Assembly: GCA_014338405.1 (NCBI GenBank)
Contig: JTDE01000263.1
Coordinates: 144,806-208,805 of the forward strand
Direction: 5' to 3'
DNA from: Paragonimus skrjabini miyazakii
Taxonomy: Eukaryota; Platyhelminthes; Trematoda; Plagiorchiida; Troglotrematidae
DNA: 64,000 bases
Below are positions 40,454 to 55,400 of this stretch, one piece after another; position 1 is the first letter of the stretch; every line of letters begins with the position of its first letter. Position numbers and translations under genes: made by a program. The notes beneath the pieces were generated by a model that worked only from the letters and a program-made list of their open reading frames with translations, had not been told where the DNA came from and did not search any database.

Positions 40454-43400
40454 GTTGAGTCCATTTCGTTGCATCTTGTCAAACCTAAAACAGTGCAGCA
40501 TTGTTGTGTAAATTGTTAAAACCAGTTTAAAAACAGTCAAAGCGTGGACAGTTCTGTGGTGAATTCGTCACCAACACAATTGTATTGTGACATGCTTGTC
40601 ACAGAGACTAGTGCACTTCTAAGTCGGCATGCTCTGTATCACTTGTGGCACTGTTCAAATACACCATATATTCAGTGTAACTCCGAACGGATACAGTGAG
40701 GAATCATGTAAATAAATGTCTGGTAGGTGAGGTTCTTGTATTCTGGTCAACCCGAGAAACATTTCAGTGGTGAGATACACGCTAAATAGACAAACACATA
40801 CCACAAACAAAAAAGAAGACAAAACAGACAGTAGAACGTGAGTAATGCAAGGTATCGGGATATAGTAAAAACTGTTTTTACATTTACCGTACGAAGAAGA
40901 CAGACGAGTTTGAATCTTCAATGTTAAACCGAACCAAACTTTTGATTTATAATAAACCAAGAAGGCCGGCAGAATAAAAACTTTCAAAGTGTCGTGATCC
41001 AAATTCCTGAAAGAGGAACGTATGGTTTGCCAGACGACAAGGGGTTGTTGCATTATGCAAATGAATGATATATAATTCAGGCAGCATATCAGTCTACTTA
41101 TATATACAGCGGTGATTTAAATTCCCAATTACTGTTGTCTTTTAAGTCGGAAGCATTTACTAGTAATTGAAACGAAACACTTAAACTAAATGGATTTGAA
41201 AGCTACCTATGTACTGGGTGACTGGTACCCGTTGTGTCTCACATCCCTTAATGTCAACTCTGCAACTACATCTGATTCCGATCCACATCACAATATATTC
41301 TTTAATTGGATGATGCAACTATAACTCTAGTTTGTCAAGGTAGCTGGCTAGGTACCCATAAACAGACCCATGGATACAATTTGATTTTATATACTAAGGG
41401 GATTTCTACACTGTAACTGTAGGCGCAGTGGTAGGCATAAAATTGTGTGGATCATCTCAACAACGGCATGCTTCAGTGTTCTGTAGATACTAAGTTGAAC
41501 CATTTAGAGATTCTTTTATCCAGGGCTTAATTTCAATACAAACCTTCAGTTGGTGCATCCTATCATCTCAGTCACTTAAGTTACCAGAGATTCTAGGTAG
41601 AACATTCTAGCCTCAAAATTCCAGGTGCACACTGAGTTACAAAATTCTAGTATCGCGTATTGATTGAAGCTATTAATTCAATCAAGACTTTGAGTTATGT
41701 GCATTACGCTAGTCGCCTTCAGAAAAGTGTATCTCGAATTAACTTCATTATGGCAGAGGTCTTGAGTATTAAAGTTAAAATTCCCATTAGTGAGAAATTA
41801 GCATTGTTCAGACGATCATGTTTTGATACAGTTGAAATACTGAAACTAAGAAATCGGTAACCTAAAACAAAAGAGAAAGCCTGAGAATAGGTGATTATTA
41901 TTGATGCTTGGATAATCCATCAAAAATAATCTGTCTTATTAAGAATCCAGAAATATTCACGATTTACTCTGGAGGACGATATGAAGGATAGGTCGTTTTC
42001 CTCGTATAGCAGTGCATTGCCAAATGAAGAGATCGATCCAAACGTATATTCGGAGAAACTATACGTGTACGACACAATTCGCTCACTTTTGAGTTTTACC
42101 GTGTTGATACAGAAACAAAATTTGATTGCCTGTCTAATGGACATGTTTGCTGCTGGAATGATTCAGAAGTACCGGGAACGTAACCAGCCCTTGTATACTC
42201 TCTTCATGGTATCCACGAAAGTCTTTGATTTCGTAACCCTTAGTGTTTGGTAAATTTGGATATCCGGTTAAGTTCGTCAATTCGATTAGAATGTTGCTTG
42301 TGGGTATGAAATTGAAGATGCAATCGTATGGATTGACCTCTGAAGATTTTGATATTGTAACTGACGTGAAGAAGGGTTGTTTCCTAGCCTCATCCATATT
42401 TAGGTTATAATTGACTGCTATGCTAACAGTTGCTCATTAGGACTCGGTGGAGGACGGTGTTGAGATTGAATACTGCAAGGATGAGCGCCTACTGGATATT
42501 CGACGTTTAGACAAACCAAGTCGGCTACATACTGTTTACAGATGACAGCGCTGTGTTTGCACACAGTGAATGCGAACTTCAACGATTGGCTATGGTTTTT
42601 GCGACTTCGGCATCCAAGTTTGGATTGGATATCAACACAGGTAAGACATTTTCTTTCTTTCAGCCTTCTCTGGACAGAGATACTGTTCCTACACCTGCGA
42701 CTGAAATTCGCATAAATGGAGACGTTATCGACAGTTGCGCAGATTTCTGCTGCTTAGGTAGCAAACTGTCTACAATTCTGTCCGTGTACCGCAAGTTACG
42801 AGCTCATGAGGCAAACGATAGTGATGTTTTCGGACGTCTTAAGGGGTGTGTCTGAATTAACCGCAGCCTAAATATGGTCACTATGCTCTGTGTCTACCGC
42901 TCCATGGTGCTGTCTATACTGCTGTACGGCAGTGAAACTTGGACATTTTATCAGGGGACGTGCATTATTTGAGCCGTTTCCATTTGCAGTGTCTAAGGTG
43001 CATCTTGGGTATTCGGTGGTTGGACATGATTCCGAACACTGAGGTACTGCGGCGAGCGAACATGGATGGAATAGAAGCCATGTTGATGTTGAATCAGCTT
43101 CGCTGCCTAGGTCATGTCGGTCGGATAGACGACGACTGTGTTCCAAAACAGTTGCTATACGGACAAGTGAGACCAGATGGGCGAAATCCTGGTGGTCAAA
43201 AGTGGAATTGCTAGGCTGTTTTCCAGACAAGTCTTTTGCTTTGTAACATTGGTTTTAGAAGTTGGAAGACTTGGTGTTGAACCGGACAATCTAGAGAAAT
43301 GCGATCCGGATAGACATCCGAAGGCTCAATGAACAATTATTGTGTGGCCGTGAACGCAAGCGCGCGGTACACAGCGGAGCCATCAGTACCATAAGTCATG

Positions 43401-46400
43401 GTGTCATGATTATATGATGTTGCGATGTGTACGGCCGCGAATGCGTTGGCCGTCTTGACTTATTAGATTACCAGTGTACTCATAGTGCACCGTCGGCAAA
43501 AAGACGACGAGTACGTTAGCCTCAAGTAGGTTATATTAGTTATATTCACCTATGCTTTTACTCGCATCGACACACGACCACCGTCGTTTGGAACTCACCC
43601 GATCGCATTTTCAGAAACCTGGGTCTGTATGACATTCTACCTTTTCTTTTCTCCAGGTTTACTGGTGCATCTTATGACTAATATTTAGTTTGTTTTTCTT
43701 TGCAACCCCGAGCTTTGTTTTTCTTCCACATCCTCTCTAGAGTGCACTAAAATGTACTCCCATAATGGAATACTTTCTGGACTATATTCTTAATATTTTT
43801 CTTCCCAGTTTGGACCTTACCGCTGGACTTTCTTTCTGTTTTGTTTCCGAAAGACAGGGATTTCAAATTCCTACTGACCAGTCAGTTGGCTGAGCAGTAT
43901 TGGCCGGTCGAACACAAAGGCCTCACTCACAGGTTTCCTGGTCCCATTTCTTTGGGTGTACACTGGATACGTGATGCGTGAGTGAAGCTACAAGTGGTGC
44001 AGCACAAGCCACTTGTGGTGAGTTTTACACGCAGGCCTCCTTTGGCTTTGGCCACTATGACGGACTAGACCGAAAAATATGCCACCAGTCACATATTATA
44101 TGTACTGAACAGTTACGGATGGACAACTGAATTAATAAAGCACTATTTTGTCACTTGTGGAATTAGTTCATTAGAGAGCTGACCGGTGACGGCGTTCTAT
44201 TTCGACGATTGCATGCTATCGTGTTTTCGTCCTATGCCATCCACTCTTCCATAGGCTGTTGGAAAGTAGGTTATGGTGGGCAAACCACTGAGTGATTAAC
44301 GAACAGGATCTTAGAATATTTCTTAAAGTATCTGTGGAAGGATATGAAGAAATCCGCATTCAGAGCTACCAAGTCAGTTTGGTTCGATACCATTCAACAC
44401 ATTTAGCAACGTATCACTTAAAACTCACCTGTTTCACTTATACACTCATTATGCACTCACTCACACCAGCACACGTCATCTGTTGTCAAGTGTACAGATA
44501 CTGAGCTGGAGAGGTGGACGATAAAAACTGGCCACTACGCACTTTTGACTGTAACTCTCGTATTCAGATGAACCTTCCGGTCGACCATTCTCGAAAATTA
44601 ACATCAAATGCAAATGACGTAACCCTACTGACGTCAACGCTTTCACAGTTGGACGAATTGTCATCCAAACACTGTCAAGTTTGCTTGTGCGTGGAACTCA
44701 ATTCACCCGATCACCTCGAAAAGATATCTGGGAATTGTCCCGTTGCCCACAATAGATTACTTTGATATAACGCTCAATGTGGAATTATAAACTTCAGTGA
44801 ATTTGTTGAGTAATGTCTTGATTACTAACGTGTGGTCACTGTCGCAGTAGTCGACACAGCTTCCTCATGCAATGATAGGCCAAAGTTCAGATCTCGGTCA
44901 TGGTGCTAGTAATGAATCCTAACGACAGAGTTTACTAAAAGGTTTGCTCGAAAGCGAATGCGGCAGTCGAGTACAATCAGCTTAACCACTGATTGTCAGA
45001 AACCGTTCGTAGGTTTGGTGATTTAGTTTACAGGATCATTGGCTAGTGACACTAAAGCTGTTCTCTAAAGTCTCGTTCTTACTGTATGTTAGATGAAAAC
45101 ACCTGCCAGATCGGTCGTAGTGCGTTGGTTAAAGAACGCAAATCGAAAGATATTGAACCAACTACACTTTGTTATGTGAGGGTAAGTTATCGATTTTGTA
45201 CGGAGCAACGTAAAACGATATCGTGGAAAAGTGTGTTTGTATCTCTGCCCTACAAAGAAGGAGATTTAACACGAACACAGCGTAAAAACGGCACAAAACA
45301 TACGTATATGCCAGGTAGTTTGATTGTGCTGAGTCAAACAACTCGCGTCCCCTACCTTACAGAAAACCCGTCCAAACAACTGCAATTCCAGTATGCATGA
45401 TAAACGCAGTTTCTCATAACGGCACCAACCATCGACGGTAAGAGTAGTCAGAGCCCGAGCAATGGAGACGAACCAGACCAACAGTGGCCATCTTTTTGGT
45501 TACCGGCTTCATTTCTCTACACCCAGTCATCTTTTGTTCAGCTGGTGTCTTAGATCAGCCAGCAAGGAGGGTGTCAGTCGTTTGCAGAATAGTGCAACAC
45601 TGGCCATCCGTAATGGGAAGCGACTGTTATTCTAAACTTCAAATGTTAATTCCACAAGGCTATCAATATTCCTACAGTCAGCTTTCGAAGGGTCAGTATG
45701 TCTATTAACTTTTATATGTAGTGGATAAAATGATGTTTGAAAATTGATTAGCTGGCTAAAACGAATCAGACAGACCAAACAGACCATTATCAGTTTAAAG
45801 TGAAATATGCCTAGCTACACTGACGCTCGACATGTGTATATTATGTTTTATGAGTAAATGTCAATGGATAATATAGTATTTCCGGCCACTTTTACAGAGA
45901 GACAACCCGGACTGAATGATCAGGTTTGGCTGAAGGTTAAACAATAAAAAGCTTTTCACCGTCAACAGGGCATGTGGTCTTAATAACCTACTCTTAACGG
46001 ATACTTGAAACTCCTTGGTCTCCACCGAGTGAACATTGACTGCTGAACATGTGAAACTTCCGGCTACGGCATCCGTGATAGAATAAACAGTGAGTTTGTA
46101 ACCATCCGGGGAGACTACAACCATCGGACTGCTGGGCCCATTGGAACTGCCGAAATTGCCACTCGAATCGGCAACAGGGATGGGACCGTGAGGCAAGATG
46201 CGTCGACCGTCTTTACGCCATTCTACGGTCGGTCTAGGGTCGCCTTCCACTTGACATTCTAGAATTAGATTGTCGCCCTGTACAACCTCGATTCGTCGGC
46301 CGCTTGTTGCATTTAAGAAGGTCGGTTTTGCTTTGAAATAAAGAGGGGATGAATACAATTTTTAGTTCTATCATTTATTTTCATGAATTAATATTTAGCT

Positions 46401-49400
46401 ATCTAGTCATTAAATGGTCATAATTATACGGAAATCACTTACATTGCACGTCCAACTCAATATCAAACTTGGCTTTTCCGACCACGTTACGAGCGATACA
46501 CGTGTAGATGCCTTCATCTTTGGGCTTAGATGGAAGAAGATTGTGGAGTAAAGAGTTGAGTAAGTGCGTGCTAAAAACCATACATTTTTGGTTTGTTATA
46601 AATCTACTTGAGCGTGATCGGATCAAAAATTCACTGACTTTTGTTTACACCACACAAGCGCCATTCGTATTTTCAGCCGATTGACGTTTACATCGTAAAA
46701 TGAAAATAATTATGTATCGATTGAAGAAACATTTACCTGAGTGGGATTTTAAGGCCACACGCTACATCTCTAAGAATTTAATTAAGTCATTTGAAATTGA
46801 ATATCCTTGCCTATCACTGTTGAACTCACCTTGCACTACGGCTGCTCGCAGTATGCGCTTACAGTGGTTATGATCGACAGCATCCTCTCTAGTTGACCAC
46901 AACCCAAGGGGGCCTGGCGCCCATATGTGACTCCTTTATTCGTAATTAACCGTGATAGTACTTACAAATTCAAAGTAGCATACTTCAATCATGCAGTTTT
47001 AATATTTTCACCGCGAAGCAGTGTCTCTTATCAATTTAAATAACAGAGACAGAAGAGTTTGTGAAATGAATTCATTTCGTACACTGTTTACAGTTGCAAA
47101 AACTCACTTTGTCGAATGGTCACCTGAAAACAAATGAATAATTACCCGTGGTTTTTTAAACCTACATTGACCCTGGTTTGGGAAACCAAAGCAGGTGTAA
47201 TTCAACTGTCAAGCCGTTTTGGCACACTACGGATACTGGCGGTGAGTGATTAGCAGGACATGAGCAGGTTCATCCAGTTGCACGTTGCAATCAAACGGAA
47301 CGACGAAACTACTTGGGGTGTGTCCGGTCTGAGCTAAATGCCTAGTGATCGACGATACAAAGCTTCGCTTGATTGACGTACGACCATTGTCCATTTGACT
47401 CATTGACCAGCGTAGCCATTTCGGCAGATGTTCCATGGCCCATTTCCCAACCTCTTCTTGCCCTCCCAATGTGTGTTTCATCGCACCTGCAGGTTAGCGG
47501 ATAGATATAATGATTGCCTGAGATAACAGGATCAGGCCTCTCGACTGGTGGTAAGGGCATGCTTCCGCTGCGACTAGTGAGACACAGCTGACTGGCGTTA
47601 TAAGTCCGAGGCAAACCCAAGTTGAGACTTCCTTTAAACTCCATCGCTAGGCTCCCATCTCTGTAAGATAACTTAATGAAAGCTGTCTTTCTCTGTACGG
47701 TGTGATTGACCTTGTTGTGGACGTGAACGTGTCCCGATAGTTATTCGAATGCAACATATCTTTCAATTATCGTAATTCTTCCTCTATTGTTTCCGTCATG
47801 CATATTTTCGTAACTTTGTAGAACAACGCTTGAACTAGAGAGTGTTTTTACTACTTCGGTGAGAAACTGAGGAAGTTGCCATACTGTCTGGTCCATGTGG
47901 GTTTCCGATATACCGTACGTCTCATCATTCCATAAGATTTTCAGGTAATTCCCATATGGAGAAAGACTGTTTTCATATTCACAAGTGAAATGAATGTTGG
48001 GATGGAGTGACTTAAACTAGATCAGAAGTTGTTCATATTAATCCCAGTCTTTCGCGACTATCAGAGTATAATCCAGGAATCTTTTGTAAAGAACAACCTG
48101 ATTGAGTGCGTCTGAAGTTTACTGTTGCAGTTCCACCATGAAAACAAGCAAGCAAGTATATTTTTGTTTTGTCTCACTTTACTGCATCCTGTATGAATCC
48201 GTCAAAGTTGATTGGCTAATTTACAGCTAGCGGTGGTTGCTCTGTCGTATGCACCGGGTTGTCACTTCATAAGTTTTATTCCCATGAATCACTAATTGTA
48301 ATGACTATAAAACCAAGTGTTCTACGCTGAATTAATATATTCTACTGTTAATTCAGGTCTACTTAGTGGTATTAGGAATAAACAATTATGGAAATCATTG
48401 TCCACTGCTGGTGTATATGAAGTGGGTGTGATTACCGCTAGTTCGGCTACTTCGTAATACGCCTGACCAAACAGTAGTATCTAAACATTTAAATATAAAC
48501 CCTTTTGAATAGGGCTTACGTTGTCTTGAGGGACGACGTAGGAATTGTCTTAATATTAGTGGCTAACAGTCCGGTATTCACGACTTTTGATTCCGATTGT
48601 AAGTATGATGGAATATTTAGGTGTTTATTTTAACTGAGCAAATAGCTCGTATCGGAAACGCTAAGATTCAGAGTTCAGCTTCTATTCTGGACAAAGATAC
48701 AAACGTGAACTAAGTGAAACTTTAGTTTAATATTATCTCAGAAAGTGGATTATCCGAGATGTTGATCAGATTATGAAAACTGGCTGAGTTATAAAAAATT
48801 CCGATTATTCATCAGTAAGTATAATTAATTATCGCACAATTCCGGCTGTGTTTTGTCGTTCCACTTTCGTCAATCTTATCTGTCACAAAGTACATGAGAA
48901 ACCAGGTAATATATAGATTGTTCAGAAATTGTACAAGCAATCTGGCGCTCAGCCCGAGTGAATCTAGCAAGCAGGTTTCGTATAAACGGATGTACATTGT
49001 CTACTTAACCAATGTCTCTCGATGAACGTATTCGGCGTTGCTGTGGTCGTCTCGGTGAGCACAACTCATCTGGCCTTTGGTGTGTACCGGTTATTAATCC
49101 GGCCAACATTTTTAACTTGTCCTCATAAACAACATTCATCCGTTCCTCCGACCCAACACAATTTCATGGAACTGGGCATCCTGACTGACAAACACCAAAT
49201 TGATTATCGATCGATTGGAATGTGAAAGGAGGACTCCATTTCAGGAAGCTGGGTGGATGAAAAAGGCATTCTGACAATACAACAAGATATTGGTTCAGTC
49301 CATGTACAGGCTATCATCTAGTAAACTGGAAGTTATCACTCAGCCAGTCGTTGGAACCAAAAGGACTTATTGAAAGAATATTCATTGCAATTACGGAACT

Positions 49401-52400
49401 GTTACAGCTTTCGAGTCGGCTGGGAGAAGGAAGGTAGCATGTAGATACTAGTGGGGGTTGAGTACTAAGGGAATAATCAATCTTCTTCATAGAGTACGCA
49501 ACCGATACTCAACGAAACACTCCTAACAATGGAAACTTGTTCTGTTCACCCTAGAAAAGTGGGTAGTCTGCTAGCGAACGTCTATAAAGAAGCACCATGT
49601 CTTCAAAAGACTATACATGTTTTTGTAAAGCAGGGCTGTCGAATCTGTGAGGATTGTGGGTTATAGACCACCTTGTACACTTATGTCAGAGGACTCAGTA
49701 CCTTTGCATGTTTTATTGCCCAGTTAGTCTATAAAATGGAAATTTCCAGCGTCTCACATCCAGTAAATTAAATTCCGACAAGAGGTTTGCTGGTCGCTTA
49801 TGTGAGCGTGTGTTTCGCGCTACCATACATTGTTTAGCAGGGACGTTGATAAAAGCGGTGCCGTCAGCTGTCTGTCACATGGTACTGTGATTGTGTGACA
49901 CGATTGTGCTCGACAACAGCTAATCTGCGCCGAACGTCTGAGCAGCCGACGGACATATCGGGTCTGAAAAGCTGCTAACGCCAGTGAATAAAAAAAAAAT
50001 TAGGTAAACAGCAGGATAATATGAATGTGCCCTCAAGATTCCTGTCACTAGCGGATAGATGATAGAAAGCTTAGTTTACAACTCATCCAGTCAATAATGG
50101 AAGTTTCTACTGAGTGTGTGGGACAGACTGAACAAGCGGAAAATATTATCACAAAATACTGTTGGTAAAATGTGTAACGTTATGTAACGTTGTTGTCCAT
50201 CACACACCTTCTTGGACTACTTAGGACGATAATTCACTCTCGTATAAGGTCAGAATATGTGATGCGTTCAAAAATGTCACGGGATTAGGGAAAAATTCCT
50301 TCATAGTGTGATAATAGATCTCACGGATTACACGACCTAAAATCAGACCTAAAATCTAATAGCGAGCTTAACAAACATTCTGACCAGGAACGAAACATCG
50401 ACTGAAAACATGTTGCCAGGTGTTGGTTGAGCTAGTATGGGGAAATAAATAATGGTGTATGTAAAATTCACCTATGGATTTCGGCTCGATGAGTATAATG
50501 ATTGTTTCTGCTGTGGATTACCCATAAAATAATGTCTGAAGCTTATGACTAGAAACAGGTTGTACTAATAAATTTGATATGCTTGGGAAGAGGATCAGCT
50601 TTTATGGCTGGTATTCTAGTCACATTGATATGCTGAACCCAGAAAATGATATTATCCAATAGTTTAGCTTGTAGACAGTCTTACAAGGATAAAAGGTATT
50701 TATTCAACCTCACTGGAACTATGAAGTCAGATTAGCTCTGTTACAGAATGTGGGCATATACACTTACTCTGATGTCCCGAATAATCAGATCGTAATTCTC
50801 CAATGTATACTTAGGTGACTCTCCAAAATCGATCGGTTGGTTATCTTTTAGCCACATCACTGTTGCAATCGGTTTAGCGTCTAACACGTTGCAGACCAGT
50901 CGTTTATCCGGAGTTCCGCTGAGCGCAATCTGTTTTGGTTGTGTGAACGAAATAGATGGAGCTTCTGAAATTGAAAAACAAAATGACTGAGAGAAGAAAA
51001 AGTCAGTCGTTATTGATGTAACAAAAAGTATGATTCAGCTGCAAAACATCGCTCCCGTAAATGTTCAATTTCAAATGCCTAGGCCGCATCCGACACTATT
51101 CAGAGATCATGTCATTTGACGCATCCTAAGCAAGACCTTGGAAAAATGAATCAGTTACTACAAGTATGTGATTCGTCATATTACGGCAAAGCGTTCTTTC
51201 GGTCTTAATAAAAAGCACTGCAAACAAACAATACTTATTTTGATATAAAGTGTGTTCACCTCCACTTTACTGGGGAACTGTTTAGGCATGCTCAGCGTCA
51301 ATAGATGCCTGGTGATTTTAGCATAACGGAGTCAACCTGACCCGTTTGGCGACTAAACCCCACGAAGCTCGATAACGGACACTTTTAATTGACAACTGCT
51401 TATGAAACCTCTGTCCATGTTTTGTGAGATTTTATACAAAAGCCACAAATTGACCTTAAAAGCGCGCTACAGAACCAGCGAGTTTATCAGTTGAGTAATA
51501 CAATGTTATTCATGAAAGTGAATAGACGATTTCTAACAGAGTTTAACATAGCTGCCGGTGGTTTTTAATTTCAAGACATTACCGATCATCTGAGTCCAAC
51601 CGATCTGAAATGGTGACCTGTAGGCTTAAAGTAGAATGAAACTAGTTGTTAAAACCGCCATCAGGCAAACTCATATCACTGACATATTGTACCCATAAGA
51701 TACAAACGCTTGTTACTCGGTCGTCAGATAGTATTAAAAATAACCACTCAACTGTGTTTGCACGTCATAAGTAACATCGTGATGTCCCTCCCAAGGTCAC
51801 TAACCGAAGTGATAAACGCTTGGTGCTTAACAGGAGGTTCGGTGTAGAGTTAATGTGACCAAAGTAAGAAGAACCTGATACTCTGGGGTGAACCGTTTTT
51901 ATACAGACCATAGCTGTGTTGCAAATCATACACGCAAACAAAACTTCACCAGAAAGTGGTCTATTACCCCTTTCCAAACTAAATCCGTAAATCTGGCTGA
52001 GTCAAGTAGAGCACAGACCTACACGTTACTGTTGTCATAACGTTGGTCGAGAGTAAACGAAACGGGGAGAGGTGTCATTTTTGGAGAGTACATAGGTGAT
52101 TGCTATTTTAATCAGGCTATTTACTCACACACTACTTGCCAGAATCTTTTCGACGGATGAGTGGCAACGTTTACAGGAATGCGTTCATACGTGTAATAAA
52201 CACACATCCATACTGCTAAGTTAATATCACAGTACTTCCTAGAAATCTCGACTTTGAACTTCTGTGGTGTTTACTTATACAGGTCTCGATTTACGTGTGC
52301 TATTTTCCAAACCTAGAAGCAAAAATCTGTATTTACAACAAGCCCCACGAATAATTTGGCTAAAATAATCAGTCTTTGTCAGAATTTTAATTTATAGGAG

Positions 52401-55400
52401 TTGATTTTTTCCGGCCCAAGGTTTATGGTGGCTGCCAGCAGCAGCTGTAGAGAATGTTGACTTTGAGCCCTGTGTATTTTTGGCTAACCTGACCTAATCC
52501 TTGCTTGCTGACTTTTGAGTAATTTTGTGCCCATATGAAAGTAACCACTCAGAATTACTTTCAAGCATACTGATAAGTACAGTACATAAGTAATAGGTAT
52601 TTAATGGTTAGCATTCTCCATAATCATATTGCCAATTTCATGATTATCGTAACGCATGAGGTAGAGGTACCGCATTTTTGCTTGATCAGACATCCTACTA
52701 TAGGAAGGTACGATGTCAAAGTTCAAAGTTGATAATGCAATGCTGCGTTATTTTTCTTGTTTATCTTAAACTAATATGGGCATCCAAATCAGTGCTGATA
52801 AGAAATGTACTCACGAAGAAGATGCATAAACTCAGACTGCCTCAAGATTCTAGATGGTCTGGTACTTTTGCGGACTAAGATGGCATAAATATTGAATGTT
52901 TAATAGTAAAAACATTATTAACAACAAAGGAGCCCGCGACATTGAACCATTAAGCAGATGGGACTTATGCCCCATTGTGCTAGAAGAGCTCCAGCGGTAA
53001 CAAATCTGGGTTAGAGTGAACTCGAATCGGCGACGTAAGTGGTGTAGGGCAAGCACTCTACAAGGCTAGCTTCGAAATCATGTTGCATAATTCAGCGGTC
53101 ATCAGAATGGATAAGTGGATGAGTTCAAATTTGAAATTTTAAGCTCCCGGTGTGTCACCATGAGTCAACTGTTAAAACACCTGTCTATTTTGGGAGTGCT
53201 GTTTCCTTCGCTGATTTTGAATCCAGCCGATACTCAGTTCTTTTGCATTTAAGTCTTTTTTAAATTAACAGATCTTCACAATTATTTACTGTCTTGTTCG
53301 ATAAAATTATTGTATTCTTAACGACCTTGAAGCAAATTGAATCTCTGTGAATGTCCTGAAAGTGCTCTTAACATTCGCAGAGTTGTGGGCTTTATTGGAT
53401 TTGGGGTAGGAAACATAAATAATTCACAAACGAATTACTAACCAGTGAATTTAAGTTATCCGTCAATAGTAGTTCACTATATACGTTTTTAATTACTTCC
53501 CTTGATCGGATAGTTCAGAAACTTTGGTCTAATTATCAGACTATATATCGGAAGCTTTTAAGTCCTAGCACAAACGAACAAGTTGGTCTCAGACCACAAT
53601 AATGAGAACATTAAGAACGGAAACGGACATGGATCGTATTGTGAACACAATGTCCGTTGTTTTTTGTTTCAATTATTGATGGGAAGTCCAGTCTAACAAT
53701 TTATCAATGCATTTTTCAGCGTGTTCCGATAAGTCCCGCCTCATTATTAAGCAGTATATTATTGGAAAAAACGTGTATAACCACAATAATTCTGTAAGCA
53801 ATCTTGATACCAGTGTTCATTAACCATAAGAGTTGAACTCCATTTTTCGTCCACGGCTCATCAGCAGAATAAAGGCGAACCCAGACGTAACGGTTCACAT
53901 GTTTTCGCTCAAACTGAAACAACCCGCAAAAGGGTACACCAGTAAGTAAATTATAATTGGGATCAAGTTGATGAGCGATTCATTTTTTGATCAGGGACAT
54001 TTAACCACTTCATGCTACAAGCTTGTAGATTGTACAAACATTGCAAAAAATTGTACAAACATGTAGATTAAACACACAATAACCATCTATCCTTGTTTGC
54101 ACCCGGGGTTGTCACGTAGTGACATCAAGTGTACCGTGAATCCATCCTACTGGTAGCCGCATGGTAAACACACCAAAACGTACCAGTTGATGAATACCTG
54201 ATTTGAAGCTTGTACAATGTCAATTTTCTGATTTAAATTGCTCGATAAGAGCTTTCCAAGCTGGTCGAAACGTTGCGAAACCGATAACTCCTTTGGTTTT
54301 AACTCGTTGTGGCTTAATCAAGGAATTACTTAATAATGAGCATTAGTACAACACACAATATGTTTTCTCATATCCGTTCTGTTTACGGTTCGGAAATACG
54401 AAGTTACAATGATACATAAAAGACTTTAATTCAGAAAGGATGTGTGAGCAAATTATTTTAGAAATTGTATGGGAAAGCTAAAAATTTCCCTGCAATCTGG
54501 AAATTCCAAAGCAATTACTTACTTGTTCCTCCTATGTCCACAACTATCGAATGACTGGTCTTTCCGTACATGTTGACTGCTTCACACAGAAAGGTTCCAC
54601 CGTCTTCCATGTTCACATCTAAATGGAAGTAAACAAGCAAGACATTAGGTTTACAAGATCTTAATCAAATGATAAGCAAACATGTTAGGTCACCGTATTA
54701 AATTATGTAAACCGAGTATTCGTGCAAAAGCATCGGATCAGTTGCTATTTTATATTCTTAAGTGAAAAGTAGTTTTTCGAAGCACAGCCTTTATCAATTT
54801 GACAAGACAAGCACATGGCTCTCGCTTTTAGTTCGCCTCGGTGACCTTTGTTGTATATTATGATCCATCGACAGTTCGGTGACATTTCAACGTACACGAA
54901 ACCTCATGATACCCTGAAGGTGAACGTCATACTCCGCACTCCATGCAGGACAGAACAGCGAAACCGACAAAACAGTAAATGTGAGGTTACCAGAAAGACA
55001 TTAGTGAATAGGTTCTTGTACAAAGTAATGTCGAGTTGGTCCACCTTTGAGGAAGACTAATGCATCGAAGATTTGTTACACGATATTGAAAAGGTCCTTG
55101 ATATACTTCTTGCTCGAACTATTGGTGTTGTTCGTATGAACAAAACTCCATCTTGTCTCGTCAAAGCAAGGGTCAATGCGGTTATACGTATGCTAGTGGA
55201 AAGCATAGACCGCTTATACATTGTTACTTTTTATGACTTGATATTGTTATTACCTCAGTTGATTCCAGATATTCTGCGTTTACTGAAGCCGGTCAACTTC
55301 CGGGAGTATATTGACTTACATTGGTTTACACTTGTCCATTACTGTGTGTACTATTGTAGCTTGAAACATTATATCTCCACGCATGTAATTAGAGTAGCTG

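Noticed and set aside
40255..40482. Minus-strand frame with a Tyr-Ile repeat
   Set aside because: It is the translation of the (AT)n microsatellite.
46525..46570. Possible 5' extension of exon 6 using the acceptor at 46570
   Set aside because: It requires a phase-2 entry, but exon 5 ends in phase 0; the shorter exon gives a perfect Ig junction.
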